Assembly (NCBI GenBank): GCA_003313425.1
Contig: NHZP01000037.1
Coordinates: forward strand, 496,001-560,000
Direction: 5' to 3'
DNA length: 64,000 nt
Source of the DNA: Pseudopyrenochaeta lycopersici
Lineage: Eukaryota; Ascomycota; Dothideomycetes; Pleosporales; Pseudopyrenochaetaceae
Shown: piece after piece, positions 1-12,500 of the stretch
How the letters are laid out: the number at the start of each line of letters is the position of its first letter
Position numbering within the stretch: the first letter of the stretch is position 1
The notes under the pieces: generated by a model
The model's database searches: none
What the model saw: the letters and a program-made list of their open reading frames with translations, nothing else
What the model was told of the DNA's origin: nothing
Made by a program: the position numbers and the translations under genes

Positions 1-1553
1 GCCTAAAAAGTAGTTAATAATATAGTAAAACAGCTGCGTATTATAATACTAACTAGTAAAGTTAACTAACTAACTAGGCCGCAAATCTACGCAGTAGAGG
101 CGGTAGAGGGCGGCGAGGGCGCGGGCGCGGGTAGACAGAGAGGGGGCTATAGCACTGTTAACAACTACAAATACTGCGAAAACAGTAAACAAATTACGCT
201 AGGAGGTAGGGTGGGCGGCAGCGGCAGTAGCAGTAGCAGTAGCAGTAGTAGTAGTAGCAGCGGCGGCGGCGACAGCACCGGGCGAGAGCGGAGGCAAGGG
301 CTAAGGCAAGGACACACGCAAGGGGGTACGCGAACCAACTAGAGAGACCGCAGAGGAAGCTATATTTAGCTAGTATAAAGAAAGAAACAGAGTAAAAATA
401 GAGGGGGGGAAGCCTTTTATACCCCTCTAAAGTAGGCAGCAGCAGCGGCAGCAAAAGCAGTAAAGATAAATTACAGGTAGAAATAAGAAGTAAGTAAGGC
501 AGTAAAGTAAGAGTAAGCAGGACTGTTTACAGTAAAAGGAAAGATACTATAAAGAACCTCTAGATATATAATATTTAAAATAGTACAGGAGGCTTATAGG
601 TCTGTAGTAGAGGATAGAGGTACTATACTTATAAGAGGTAGAAGAAGAGATAGGCCTACTACAGTAGTAACACGAGACATTACAACGTAAAGCTAGCTGT
701 GCGTAAAGACTGCGTGTTAAAGGTTAGCCCTAACAGTAGATAGTAACTAGCCTTATAACTTATTTATAGTAATTATAAAGATAAATAGATAGGAAATTAA
801 ATATAAGTAACTATAAAGGGTAACTCCTTATTAGTAGACGTAAGCTTTATACAGGAAAGAAGACGTAACTAGCCTGTAAATTTACTAGATAAGATCTGCG
901 CTTTAAGGTAATAAGGAGAGATCTAAGTAATAACTAAATAAGTTATATTATATAGGCCCTGCTTTAGGTATAAGTTCTGTAAGAGAATTACTAGGGCGCT
1001 AACCTTTAGTAGTAACTGTAACAGCGGGAGACTAGGCGGTTCAAATAACTGTAAAAGCTCCGCAGGCAGGGCATCCTAATTAATAGTATCTTTAACCTTA
1101 TCTATATTAATAGATAGTAACTCTACAGCTTTACTAGAAAACACCTGTAATAGCTTATCATTAATTACAGCTACACTATTATTACGTATAGTAAGTATAG
1201 CGTAACTACTAAACGCCTACTAGTCTATAACAGTATACTAGAAATAATCTAGTAGGTAAATATAAGTAAGAAAGTCTATTAGACTATAGAAGACTATTAA
1301 TAAAGAGGGAAGAATAATAGATCTATTTATTTATAGCGTAGCTAGCGTACGCGCCTAGGCTATAAAACGGGTGTTCTCTACGCTAGAAAGCACCTGCATA
1401 TTTTAGCGTAAATAGAGCGGAGTTAATTCTAGCTAGATAAGGGAGGAATACTAAAGGCAGGTAAACATAATAGCAGGCTGCTAACTATAATAAATAACTA
1501 GCAGAATCTAAGTAAAGTTACTACTAAAGACTATAGGCAGGCTGCTAAATAAC
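1..1553 (-). pseudogene. Helitron Rep/helicase C-terminal part, RIP-degraded
   Basis: Minus-strand translation resembles the C-terminal end of Helitron PIF1-like helicases. Near 944-1050 it reads LKVSALVILLQNLY, matching the LKVGAPVMLLRNLD-type motif, followed by GLYNITYLVIT (usual GLCNGTRLVVT). Around 742-830 is ELPFIVTYI then FPIYLSL (usual LPF..R.QFP..L.FA). Around 664-725 is a decayed TQS(F)xHGQLYVALSR region. Stops are TAA/TAG at expected Gln, Arg or Trp positions, as RIP produces. The upstream part of the helicase is cut off at 1554 by Gypsy A1; I could not find its continuation with confidence after 14992. Neither Helitron terminus was located. The family call is by eye and fairly confident; the limits are loose. 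Confidence 0.65.
206..275. repeat. CAG/TAG/CGG trinucleotide microsatellite
   Basis: A run of triplets: cag units alternate with tag, then cgg. The mix of cag and tag units looks like an original CAG tract partly converted by C-to-T change. On the minus strand it gives a Cys/Tyr/Arg-rich open frame at 194-454 of very low complexity, which I do not treat as a gene; it lies beyond the conserved helicase region. Confidence 0.8.
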
Positions 1554-2355
1554 TGTTACAAACAGAAGTGGGAAGGGCGGCGGTTATAAGGATAAGGGAG
1601 GAGGCACAGATAACTAACGAAGAGACTAAGCCTCTAAACTAACTAATAACGCTAGAGTTACGTAATCCTAGAAAACCCACGCTAAGACGGACTTAGTTCT
1701 ATAGGACAGAGACAAACCTAGAAAACCTAGAGGAGGCCTTATAGAAATCCTATAAGACAATTATATATATAGACTCGCATAATGTGGCCCTATAGCATAT
1801 TATAATCAACTTCAGACAATCTACAAGTATACTACTATTTATACTTTCTATATTTAACCCTCTTCCCTTAGTACTGCCCGTCTACAGAATACTCTAAAGA
1901 ACCCCTAGTTAACACTAGTGTTAGGACCTGAAATCCTAGTCAAGGGGGAAGTGCTTCGAGAACTAGCGGCCAGTCAGGAAGCGCTAGTATTCTACTTTGT
2001 CACACGTTACGTGACCGCTCACTCTGCTAAGGACGAGCGCTCGCAGTGCTCGCGGCGAGCGCGACAAGCGCGTTATGTATATAGATTATCATAATAAGCT
2101 CTTATAGCTTAGTATATTTAACTTAATATTATACTCTACAGTATAGTAATAGCAATACTAATTATTCTTAACTCTTAGTACTCTTTACAGAAGCGCCCTC
2201 TTACTATCTTAGTACTAAACCCCTATCTAAGTAAAGTCCCTTACTCTATCCTAGAGAACTAACCTTACAGTCTTATTAGTTATCCTTACTAATAGCTTTT
2301 AAGATCTTTATAACTAGTTACTTTATATTATAACTACTTAATTAGATCTTTAATA
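1554..2355 (+). repeat. 5' LTR of Gypsy A1, split by solo LTR-B
   Basis: Starts tgttacaaacagaag and ends ctttaata, where the canonical ...AACA end has become AATA. The two pieces, 1554-1918 and 2318-2355, add to 403 bp once the inserted solo LTR and one copy of its duplication are removed. It carries an extra stretch around 1857-1880 absent from the A2 LTR, so A1 and A2 belong to slightly different subfamilies. Confidence 0.85.
1919..2312 (+). repeat. Solo LTR of Gypsy family B
   Basis: 394 bp, similar along its length to the LTRs of Gypsy B at 36893 and 43463, including the CG-rich gcgctcgc segment, the gttatgtatataga TATA-like site and the ctctttacagaagcgccctc segment. Flanked by ACTAG at 1914-1918 and 2313-2317, so it is a real insertion into the A1 LTR, left as a solo LTR by LTR-LTR recombination. 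Its terminal CA has become TA. Confidence 0.92.
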
Positions 2356-3063
2356 TTTTAATTACCCTTAAGATAAGCAGTACTAGTAAATACGTAGCTA
2401 CCTCTAACTCTTTAACTATAACTACTAAGAGTCGTCTAATTAGTAAACTAACTACATTTAGTAGTATAAAGGATAGTTACTCTAACTTAACTTATACTTC
2501 TACCTTTATAAAGATATTAAAGAAAGTAATAAGGCACCTATTATAATAACTTACCTTATAGGTAAAATATTAGATTAGGTTACGCTATAACTAAAATAAT
2601 ATATAGACTAAGGAATTATTAACACAGATAATATAAAAATATTTAAGGACTAAGATAAGTTTAAGAAATATATCTAATTTAGAATATAGACTAAGAAAGT
2701 TATAGTAGAATAACATATATACGAACTAAAATAATATACCTCTATTACTAACTACGCTAATAAGTTTAAATAATATTCTATAATTATTAGATAGGATAAT
2801 AAAGCTCTTAAATAAATATTCTAATAGAGCTTAAAACTATAGGTTAGGGAAAAACTTATAAGAATAGGATACGTTATTAAAAACCTTAATAACCTAATTA
2901 ACAACTATATAAAGATTAATAATAACTTATATGAACTAAACTAGGAGCTATAGAACTATAAGAAAGGTAAAATAACCTATATAAGCAAATATAAAGACTA
3001 TATTTACTACCCTAAGAATACTTATACTACTAGCTACTACACTTCTAATAAACTAGAACTAAT
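2356..3063 (+). pseudogene. Gypsy A1 gag, 5' part
   Basis: Collinear with A2 gag 3459-4180, including the leader ttaccttaagataagcag-like segment where the start Met codon appears as ATA. Dense TAA/TAG stops at Gln and Trp positions. Ends at the CTAAT duplicated by the A2 insertion. The gag resumes at 9600. Confidence 0.8.
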
Positions 3064-3458
3064 TGTTACGAACAGGAAGTGGGAGGGCGGCGGTTATGAG
3101 GATGAGGGAAGAGGCACGGACGGCCAGCGAGGAGACCGAGCCTCTGAACTAACTGATGACGCCAGGATCACGTAATCCTAGGAAACCCACGCCAAGACGG
3201 ACTATGTCCTATGGGACAGAGACAGACCTAGAAATCCTAGAGGGGGCCTTATAGGAATCCTATAAGATAATCATGTATATAGACTCGCATAATGTGGCCC
3301 TACGGCACATTGTAATTAACTTAAGATAATCCACAAGTATACTACTATTCTACACTTCTACCTTTAACCTGGCCTGCACGTCTAAAGAATACTCTAAAGA
3401 TATCTACTAGTTAACACTAGTTACTTTATATTATAACTACTTAATTAGATCTTTAACA
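3064..3458 (+). repeat. 5' LTR of Gypsy A2
   Basis: 395 bp, tgttacgaacaggaag...ctttaaca. Differs from the 3' LTR mostly by C-to-T and G-to-A changes, so the pair diverged by RIP rather than slow drift. A TATA-like catgtatataga lies near the middle. Confidence 0.93.
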
Positions 3459-3474
3459 TTTTAATTACCCTTAA

Positions 3475-6400
3475 GATAAGCAGCCCTAGCGAATACATAG
3501 CTACCCCTAATTCTTTAACCGTGTCTACTAAAGGACGTCTGATCAGTAAACCTACTATATTTAGTGGTAACTAACGACACCTTAAAGGATAGTTACTCTA
3601 ACTTAACCTTTACTTTTACCTCTATAAGAATATTAATAAAAGTAATAAGGCACCTATCGTAATTACTTACCTTACAGGTGAAGCACTAGACTAGGTTACA
3701 CTATAACTAGAATAATATATAAACTAAGGTATTGTAGATGCGGAGAATATAGAAATATTCGAAGATTGGGACAAGTTTAAAAAACATATCTAGTAGATCT
3801 TTAGGATGCAGACTAAGAAAGTCGCAGCAGAACAGTACATACAGGAATTAAAACAACACACCTCTGTCGCTAACTACGCTAATAGGTTTAAATAATACTC
3901 TATAATTATTAGATAGGATAACAAAGCTCTTAAAAGAATGTTCTAGTAGGGCCTGAAACTACAGGTTAGGGAGGAACTTATAAGAACAGGATTTATTATT
4001 AAAGACCTAAACGACCTAATTAATAACTACATAAGAATTAATAATAACCTATATAAACTAAACTAGGAACTACAGAGCTACGGAAAAGGAAGAATAAACT
4101 ACACGGGTAAACAGAAAAGCTATATTCGCTACCTAAGGAACACTTACACTGCTAGCTACTATACTTCTAATAAACTGGAACTAATATATCTAGATAACGT
4201 TAATAAGAAGTAAGGGAATAGGAAGGTAGGAAACTAGAAGATAGATGCAGAGAAGACAAAAGGTAATTACTATAATTGCGGGAAGAAGGGACACTTCGCA
4301 AAAATTGTAGACAAAAGAACAAAGTTACTTGACTTAAAGTTAACATGATTAAAAACTTTAATAACACCTAATTTGGAGACTAGGAGGTAGTTACTACACC
4401 TGACTATAGCACTAGACCCTTATTACTACTACAGTAGGATAACGACTAGATTATAGGAACCTACGGACAGGTTCCCTTAAATACTTAGGAGATTAACTAG
4501 AATAATAAGGCTCTAGCAGAACCATATCTAGGGACCCTAGTTAACTAGGACTAACTACTACCTATAGAAAGTATTAAGGAAGCACAGGTACTAGATAATA
4601 AAACACGGAGAACATGGGGTATACTAGTACTATAGAAAATACACAGTAGAAAATACGTGTGCGTGCAATACTGGGACTAGAAGATGAAATGTAAACCCTT
4701 AAATTAGAATAATGTGTGTTAGGAATGCGTAATAGAGGATATTAAGTGTTTCGGATTCTCTACTAAGCGAGCTAAGTAATAAATTAAATAAAAAGCTTTA
4801 GCCTAAGTAGAGAAGGGACGGAAACTCTTTTGGTATGACTACAACTAGAGAAACCTAAAACACGGGCTACTATTATATCTCTGCTGCACATACAATTACT
4901 GTAATTACTATTACGCTATTAAGCTATAAGAAGGACACTTCCTAATACTAAAAGGGGCGTGCAAATGGTAATAGTATAACTATCAACGGGACGATTGTAT
5001 TAACCACTTGTAGGATAAACGAATAACAAACTATTTCCTAGGATATAATAATAAGCACACAGCAAACTGAAACATTATTATAAACAAGCGATGCACTAAT
5101 AAATTATAGCAAACCTGCATGAACCTAGGATGTGAGCGCTATAAGCTAGAAAAGGAAGCAAACGGCTTTAAGGAAAATTCTTTTTTAGACAGAAACTAGA
5201 AATTAAACCTTCCTATAGCAAGAAGGCCAGAACTAGATAAGGGATTCGTCTACGACCAGACGGCACTAACAAGCAGTGTTAGGCCATCCAACAAAAGGAA
5301 GAGAGTCTCTTCCGACTTAGAATAGAACTCTGAGGAAAGGAGCTAAAGGCACTAATAGATTCTAGGTCTTAAGCAAACTACATCTCTGAGACAGCTATGT
5401 TGAAAGCAGGGCTATAACCTGTCTTAAAGAAAACACCCTACTAGATAACAGTAGCAAACGGAAAATCAGGAGGGATAATAACCTACGAGGTCACCACCAG
5501 CCTCAGCCTAGCCTCCAAAACATACTAGGTTAGACTAGACGTCTTTAGGACGGCCGCCCACAATGTTATACTAGGGCTACCTTGGTTAAGGCACTGCAAC
5601 CTAGTAATCGACTGGGCGAAACAAAGAGTGTCTGTGCGTATAAAGAATAACGCAAGAATACCTACGTAACGGTCGCATACCTTAGTAGATGAGAAGACGA
5701 TAATAAATATTAAACCTTCGTAAAAAGCTAAGAAACAGCTACTTCGTTAGCAGCTAGCAAAGAACGCTGAGAAGAACGAGAAGTTAGTTACTACTCCTAG
5801 GATCCTAGAGGAATATAAGGAATTTAGAGATATATTTACTAAAAAGGTAGGAAGGGAAGCACTACTAAAACACTAAGAATAGGACTATAAGATAGAACTT
5901 ATAGAAGGTAAGCAGCCTGGGTTCGTACTAATATACCGCCTGAGCGACTACAAACTAGGCGTCCTAAAGAAATATATTAATAAAAATTTAGCGAAGGGTT
6001 TTATTAGGAAATCTAAGTCCTTAGCAGGATATCCCGTCTTGTTCGCGCTAAAGAAGGATAGAGCGTTAAGGTTATGTATTAACTATAGGAAGTTGAACAA
6101 TATTACTAAAAAGAACTGCTACCCGCTACCTAATATACAAGAACTACGCGACAGATTAACAGGAGCTTAATACTTTACTGTACTAGACCTAAGAGGAGCG
6201 TACAACCTTATTAGAATAAAAGAAGGAGAGGAATAGAAAACCGCTTTTAGGACACAATACAGATATTATAAGTACACAGTAATACCCTTTAGCTTAACAA
6301 ACGCACTAGCAACGTGTTAAGACTTAATTAATAATGTCTTAGCAGAATGTCTTAACATATATGCTATAGCCTACCTAGACGATATCCTAGTTTACTCTAG

Positions 6401-8640
6401 AAATATAAACGAGCACAAGGAACATGTTAGGGAAGTACTACGACGATTAAGGAACTACCACCTTAAGTTAAAACTAGAGAAGTGCGAATTTTATAAAGAA
6501 GAGGTAGAATTCCTAAGATATATGGTTAGAAGACAAGGAGTGCGGATTAGTAAATTAAAAATTAGGATAATCTAAGAATGGAAGACGCTACAAACGGTTA
6601 AAGACATTCAGTTATTTCTAGGATTTATTAACTTTAATTAACAATTTATTAAGGACTTTGCTAAGATAGCAACACCCTTAACAAGACTAACAAAAAAGGA
6701 TAAAAAATGGGACTAGAACGAAGAACAATAACAAGCCTTTAAGATGTTAAAAGAAGCCTGCGTAGCCGAACTAGTACTCATATCATTTACTAGTAGATAA
6801 CTACTGAGGATTAAAACCGACGCATCAGATCTCGCAATCGGAGCAGTAGCTTTATAGAAAAAGGACAGAAAATAGCACCCTATAGCGTATTACTCGCGCA
6901 AGTTCTTATAAACAGAAGAATAATACGATATCTACGATAAGGAACTAAAAGCTATTGTTAACGCACTGCGACACTAGAGAGTATATACAGAAAGTTGCTT
7001 AAAACTTACTATTTACACTAACTACTAGAACCTGACATACTTTATAATAACGAAGCAACTAAACTAAAGATAAGTAAGATGGTTAGAACTCCTAGGATAA
7101 TATAAGTTTAAGATTGTCTATACACTAGGAAAAGAAAATAGAAGAGCAGACGCACTAAGCAGAAGACATGATGTAATAGGGAAGAAAACTGAAGTTCGTA
7201 TAGCAATCCTAAAAATAAATGAAGATAGAACTTTAGGACCTTTGTAAGAATGCTACGTAATCTTAAAAATATAAGTAGAAGTCCCTAAAGACCTACACGA
7301 AACTATTATCTAATAACATTATGACAATCTAATACATGGACACCTAGGGATTATGAAAACAATAGAACTTATCTAACAAAACTATTACATTATAAACCTA
7401 AGGTAAAAAGTAGAAACACATATTAAAAAATGTGTACCCTGCTAATAAAACAAATATGCTACTTATACACCCTACGGCAAGTTACAGGTAATTGAGATAC
7501 CTACAAAACTATGGGAAGATATAGTAATAGACTTTATTACGGATTTACCTAAGTCTGCGGACAAAGTAACTAGATACAAGTATAATGCGATATACAACGT
7601 AGTATGCAGATGTATTAAATACGCAGAGTTTATACTGTTTAGAAAGAATTTTATAGCACTATAACTCGCAGAAATAATAAAAGACTAAATATTCTAACAC
7701 TACGGCATACTAAAGACTATTATTAGTAATAAAGATAAGTTGTTTACATCTAATTTCTAGTTAACCTTTATAGCTAAGATAGGTACTTAAAGGAAACTAT
7801 CTACAGCATACCACCCAGAAACTGATGGACAAACAGAATAAATAAACAGGACCTTGAAACAATATCTACGAACGTACTGCAACAAATAACAGGACAACTA
7901 GGTATTACTATTACCTACAGCCTAAATCGCATTTAATAATAGCAAATCTAAAGTAACAGGCGAAACACTATTCTACGCCTATTACGGGAAACACCTAAAC
8001 CTATTTAAGAGAAACTTTCTAAGTATTAAAGCAGAAGCCGCAGTTAGGACAGCAGAAGAACTACAGATAACGCTAAAACAGTTACAAGAAAGACTTAAGA
8101 AAAGATAAGGATAACAAGTTTTATATGTTAACAAGAAAAGAAAAACGGCACCTTAGCTAAAAAAAGGGGATAAAGTATACTTGCTTATAAAAAACCTACG
8201 CATAAAACAACCTAATAAGGGATTAGACTACGTTAAAGTTAGACTGTTTTTAATTAAACAACGTAATAGACTAGTTACGTATACATTAGAACTACTTAAA
8301 GACGCAAAAATCTACCCTAGGTTCTACATTAAGTTACTAGAACTAGCACACCTAGTAATGCTACTACAGAAGACTTTTAGGTATAAGACTAAAGAGGAGA
8401 CAGAGTATGAAGTTAAGAAGATCCTTAACAAGAGACGCTTAAAGATTACGGAAAACTAATATAGAGAAAGAGAGTACCTTATAAAATAGAAGGACTACCC
8501 TAACTCAGAAAATATATAGGAACCTAAATTAAACTTAGGAAACTGTAAGGAACAAATTAGCAAATACGACCGCGATAGGGAATAAAAAGAAGTTAAGTAT
8601 TAGAATTATAACTAACCTAATCTAACAACGTAATTCCTGG
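3475..8640 (+). pseudogene. Gypsy A2 gag-pol polyprotein, RIP-disabled
   Basis: By homology gag starts at 3475, where ATG has become ATA. The zinc knuckle near 4262-4310 reads YYNCGKKGHFAK, with the first Cys lost and a 1-bp deletion after it compared with A1. A Cys/His-rich block follows (about 4620-5200). The protease motif at 5358 reads DSRS instead of DSGx. RT (about 6030-6560) keeps LDLRGAYNL and an intact YLDD at 6372-6383. RNase H keeps TDASD (about 6813) and ADALSRR. Integrase has the HHCC region, first catalytic Asp at 7530, second Asp changed to Asn at 7738, and Glu at 7836. The C-terminal chromodomain (about 8400-8530) reads YEVKKIL...YREREYLIK*KDYP, placing the element among chromoviruses. 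The open frame at 8181-8459 is only a stop-free stretch of this polyprotein. Confidence 0.9.
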
Positions 8641-9159
8641 GGGAAGAGGGTCACCTTTAAGCCAGGACGGAGTAAAGACGCTCTAGTCTAAGGCAGAAGT
8701 ACTAGGCATTAGCCCTTGCTTAAGAACATCGACCTCATAATTAATATCCTTAATTGCCTCTAACGCCTTAATCTCTTCCGCGATACGACTGGAATTATCT
8801 ACCTATTATTACTTACGACGCTGCAATAACTTTTGTTATTTACGAAGTTAATTCTTTTTCGCGCGGGCAGCAAGAAAGGCGTTTAGCGCCTTCTCTTCTG
8901 CGTCGTTAGCCTCAGCTTCTTACGCGTCTAATTAAGCTAATTCCTTATCTAAACAAGAAAAGTTTAGAACTAGTATATCTACTAGCTCGCACAACGACAC
9001 CCTATTTTAATAATAATTCCTACACTTCTCTTTTAATAATAATATCCTACACTCTAGCTTCTTCTTTAAACAATATTTACAAGAAACTATAGCGACCTAA
9101 CTAATAGTGTTTATGCGATCTCTGATAAGATGACGATAAGCAGTACTACGAGAAGCCAT
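8622..9159 (-). pseudogene. Antisense Cys-containing accessory frame of Gypsy A2
   Basis: Opposite to pol, between the chromodomain and the polypurine tract, the minus strand reads from an ATG at 9159: MASRSTAYRHLIRDRI, then VSCKYCLKKKLEC (CxxC plus a third Cys), a second Cys near residue 60, and a Glu/Lys/Ala-rich stretch likely to form a coiled coil. Most stops are at Gln or Trp positions, as expected of an old coding frame. It converges with the end of pol. The exact 3' end is uncertain: one frame step between start and the stop I picked does not fit. A RIPed counterpart lies at about 14030-14560 in A1, and similar frames occur in Gypsy B and C. Function unknown. Confidence 0.55.
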
Positions 9160-9180
9160 AGGTTAGTCATAAGGACATAA

Positions 9181-9199
9181 GGACTGGAAGGGGGGATAG
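9181..9199 (+). other. Polypurine tract of Gypsy A2
   Basis: Purine-rich ggactggaaggggggatag directly before the TG of the 3' LTR; the expected primer site for plus-strand DNA synthesis. Confidence 0.8.
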
Positions 9200-9594
9200 T
9201 GTTACGAACAGGAAGTAGGAGGGCGGCGGTTATGAGGATGAGGGAAGAGGCACGGACGGCCAGCGAGGAGACCAAGCCTCTGAACTAACTAATGACGCCA
9301 GGATCACGTGATCCCAGGAAACCTACGCCAAGACGGACTATGTCCTATGGGACAGAGACAGACCCAGAAATCCCAGAGGGGGCCTTATAGGAATCCTATA
9401 AGACAATCATGTATATAGACTCGCACAATGTGGCCCTACGGCACATTGTGATTAACTTAAGACAATCCACGAGTATACTACTATTCTACACTTCCACCTT
9501 CGACCTGGCCTGCACGTCTAAAGAATACTCTAAAGATATCCACTAGTCAACACCAGTTACTTTATATTGTAACCACTTGATTAGATCTTTAACA
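9200..9594 (+). repeat. 3' LTR of Gypsy A2
   Basis: 395 bp, the least mutated LTR-A in the window. Begins tgttacgaacaggaagtagg and ends ttagatctttaaca, followed by the CTAAT duplication. Confidence 0.93.
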
Positions 9595-9599
9595 CTAAT

Positions 9600-12500
9600 A
9601 TATTTAGATAATATCAATAAAAAGTAAAAGAATAAGAAGGTAGGATACTAGAAGATAGATATAGAGAAGTTAAAAGGTAATTACTATAATTATAAGAAAA
9701 AAGGATACTTTATAAAGAACTATAAGTAAAAGCACAAAGTTACTTAACTAGAAGTTAATATAATTAATAGTAGCTATACTACCTAAATTAGAGACTAAAG
9801 GATAGTTACTATACTTAACTATAGTACTAGACCCTTATTACTACTATAGTAAGATAATAAATGAATAGTAGAAGCTTATGGATAAGTACCTACTTTAACT
9901 TAGGAGATTAACTATAATAATAAAGTTCTATTAAAGCTATATCTAGAGACTAGAGTTAACTAAGACTAACTACTACTTATAAAGAGTATAGAGGAAATAT
10001 AAGTACTAGACTATAAAATCTAAAATATATAAGGTAAACTAGCACTATAAAAAGCGTAAAGTACAAAATATATATACGTAAAGTACTAAGACTAAAAAAT
10101 AAAGTATAAGCCCTTAAAGAAAGAAAACATATACTAGGAATATATAATTAAGAATATCTAGTGTAAAAGATTCTCTATAGAATGCGCTAAATAATAGATA
10201 GAGTAGAAAGCTATTATATAAGTAGAAAAAGGATAAAAACTATTCTATTATAACTATAACTAGAGAAATCCCTAGTATAGGCTACTATTATACTTTTATA
10301 ATATATATTACTATTATAACTACTACAATACTATTAAGCTATAAGAAAGATACTTCCTAATACTAAAGAGAGTGTATAAATAGTAATAGTAAAACTATTA
10401 ATAAGATAAGTATATTAACTACTTATAGAATAAATAGATAGTAAACTATTTTCTAGGATATTATAATAAATATATAGTAAACTAAAATATTATTATAAAT
10501 AAGTAATATACTAATATGCTATAGTAAGTATGTATAAACTTAAGATATACTCGTTATAAATTAGAGACAGAAACTAATTACTTTAATAATAATTCTTATT
10601 TAGAAAGAAACTAAAAGCTAAACCTTCTTATAGCTAGAAGGCTAGAGCTAGATAAGGGATTTAACTATAACTAGATAGCGCTAAAAATAATACTAAGCTA
10701 TCTAATAAGAAGAAGAGAACCTCTTTAGACTTAAAATAAAACTTTAAAGAAAAGAGCTAAAAGTACTAATATATTCTAGATTATAAGTAAACTATACTTC
10801 TAAGACAGCTATATTAAAAGTAAGGCTATAACTTATTTTAAAGAAAAAACCCTACTAAATAATAGTAGTAAATAGGAAATTAGAAGAGATAGTAACTTAT
10901 AAAGTTACTACTAGCCTTAGCCTAGCCTTTAAATTATACTATGTTAGACTAGATATCTTTAGGGCAGCTACTTATAATATTATATTAAGATTACTTTAGT
11001 TTAGATACTATAATATAGTAATTAACTAGGTAAAATAAAGAGTATTTATACGTATTAGAGATAACGTAAGAATACCTACGTAATAGTTATATACTTTAGT
11101 AGATAAGAAGGTAATAATAAATATTAAACTTTTATAAGAAGCTAAATAAGAGCTACTTTATTAGTAGCTAGTAGAGAATACTAAGAAGAATAAAGAGTTA
11201 GTTACTACTCTAAAGATCTTAAAAGAATATAAAGAATTTAGAGATATATTTACTAAAAAAGTAAAAAGAGAGTACTACTAAAATACTAAAAATAAGACTA
11301 TAAAATAGAACTTATTAAAAGTAAGTAGCTTTAGTTTATACTAATATACTACCTTAGCAACTATAAACTAAGCGTCTTAAAGAAATATATTAATAAAAAT
11401 TTAGTAAAGAGTTTTATTAAGAAATCTAAGTCCTTAGTAAGATACTTTATCCTATTTATACTAAAGAAAGATAGAGCGCTAAAGTTATATATTAACTATA
11501 AGAAGTAAAATAATATTATAAACAAGAATTACTACTTACTACTTAATATATAAAAACTATATAATAGATTAATAAGAGCTTAATATTTTACTATATTAGA
11601 TCTAAGAGAAGCGTATAACTTTATTAGAAGAAAAGAAAGAAAGGAGTAGAAAACTACCTTTAAGACGTAATATAGATATTATAAGTATATAGTAATACTA
11701 TTTAGCTTAATAAATATACCAGTAATATATTAAGACCTAATTAATAATATCTTAGTAGAATATCTTAATATATATAGTATAGCCTACTTAGATAATATTC
11801 TAGTGTACTTAAGAAATATAAATAAATATTAAGACTATACTAAGGAAGTACTATAATAGCATAAAGACTACTATCTAAAGCTAAAACTAGAGAAGTATAA
11901 ATTTTATAAAAAAGAAGTAGAATTTCTAAGATATATAGTTAGAAGATATAAAGTATAGATTAGTAAATTTAAGACTAATATAATCTAAGAATAGAGGATA
12001 CTATAAATAGTTAAGGATATTTAGTCCTTTTTAGGATTTATTAAAGACTTCTCTAAGATTATAGTACTCTTAATAAGACTAATAAAAAAAGAAGAAAAAT
12101 AAGACTAGAATAAGGAATAGTAATAAGCCTTGAAAATATTAAAAGAAGTATATACTACTAAACTAGTACTTATATTATTTACTAGTAGGTAACTACTAAA
12201 GATTAGAATAGATATACTAGACTTAATAATTAGAGTAGTAGCCTTATAGAAAAAAGATAAAAAATAGTACTCTATAGTATATTACTTATAAAAGTTCTTA
12301 TAAGTAGAAGAATAATATAATATTTATAATAAGGAACTTATAGCTATTATTAACGTACTAAAGTATTAGAGAGTATATATAGAAAGTTACTTAGAGCTTA
12401 CTATTTATATAGGCTACTAAAACCTAATATACTTTATAATATTAAAATAACTTAACTAAAGATAAGTAAGATAGTTAGAACTCTTAAGATAATATAAGTT

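Larger units (their letters stand above)
3064..9594 (+). mobile_element. Gypsy A2: full-length Ty3/Gypsy chromovirus nested in A1
   Basis: 6,531 bp with two 395-bp LTRs (3064-3458, 9200-9594), TG...CA ends and a perfect 5-bp duplication CTAAT (3059-3063, 9595-9599). Order: 5' LTR, gag with zinc knuckle, Cys/His block, protease, RT, RNase H, integrase, chromodomain, an antisense frame, polypurine tract, 3' LTR. It inserted into gag of A1, a member of the same family. It is less mutated than its host and keeps several catalytic motifs, but stops in every domain make it non-autonomous. Confidence 0.95.

Noticed and set aside
194..454. 86-codon minus-strand open frame
   Set aside because: Low-complexity translation of a CAG/TAG/CGG microsatellite; no conserved feature.
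8181..8459. 92-codon plus-strand open frame as a separate gene
   Set aside because: It is a stop-free stretch of Gypsy A2 integrase and chromodomain in the pol frame.
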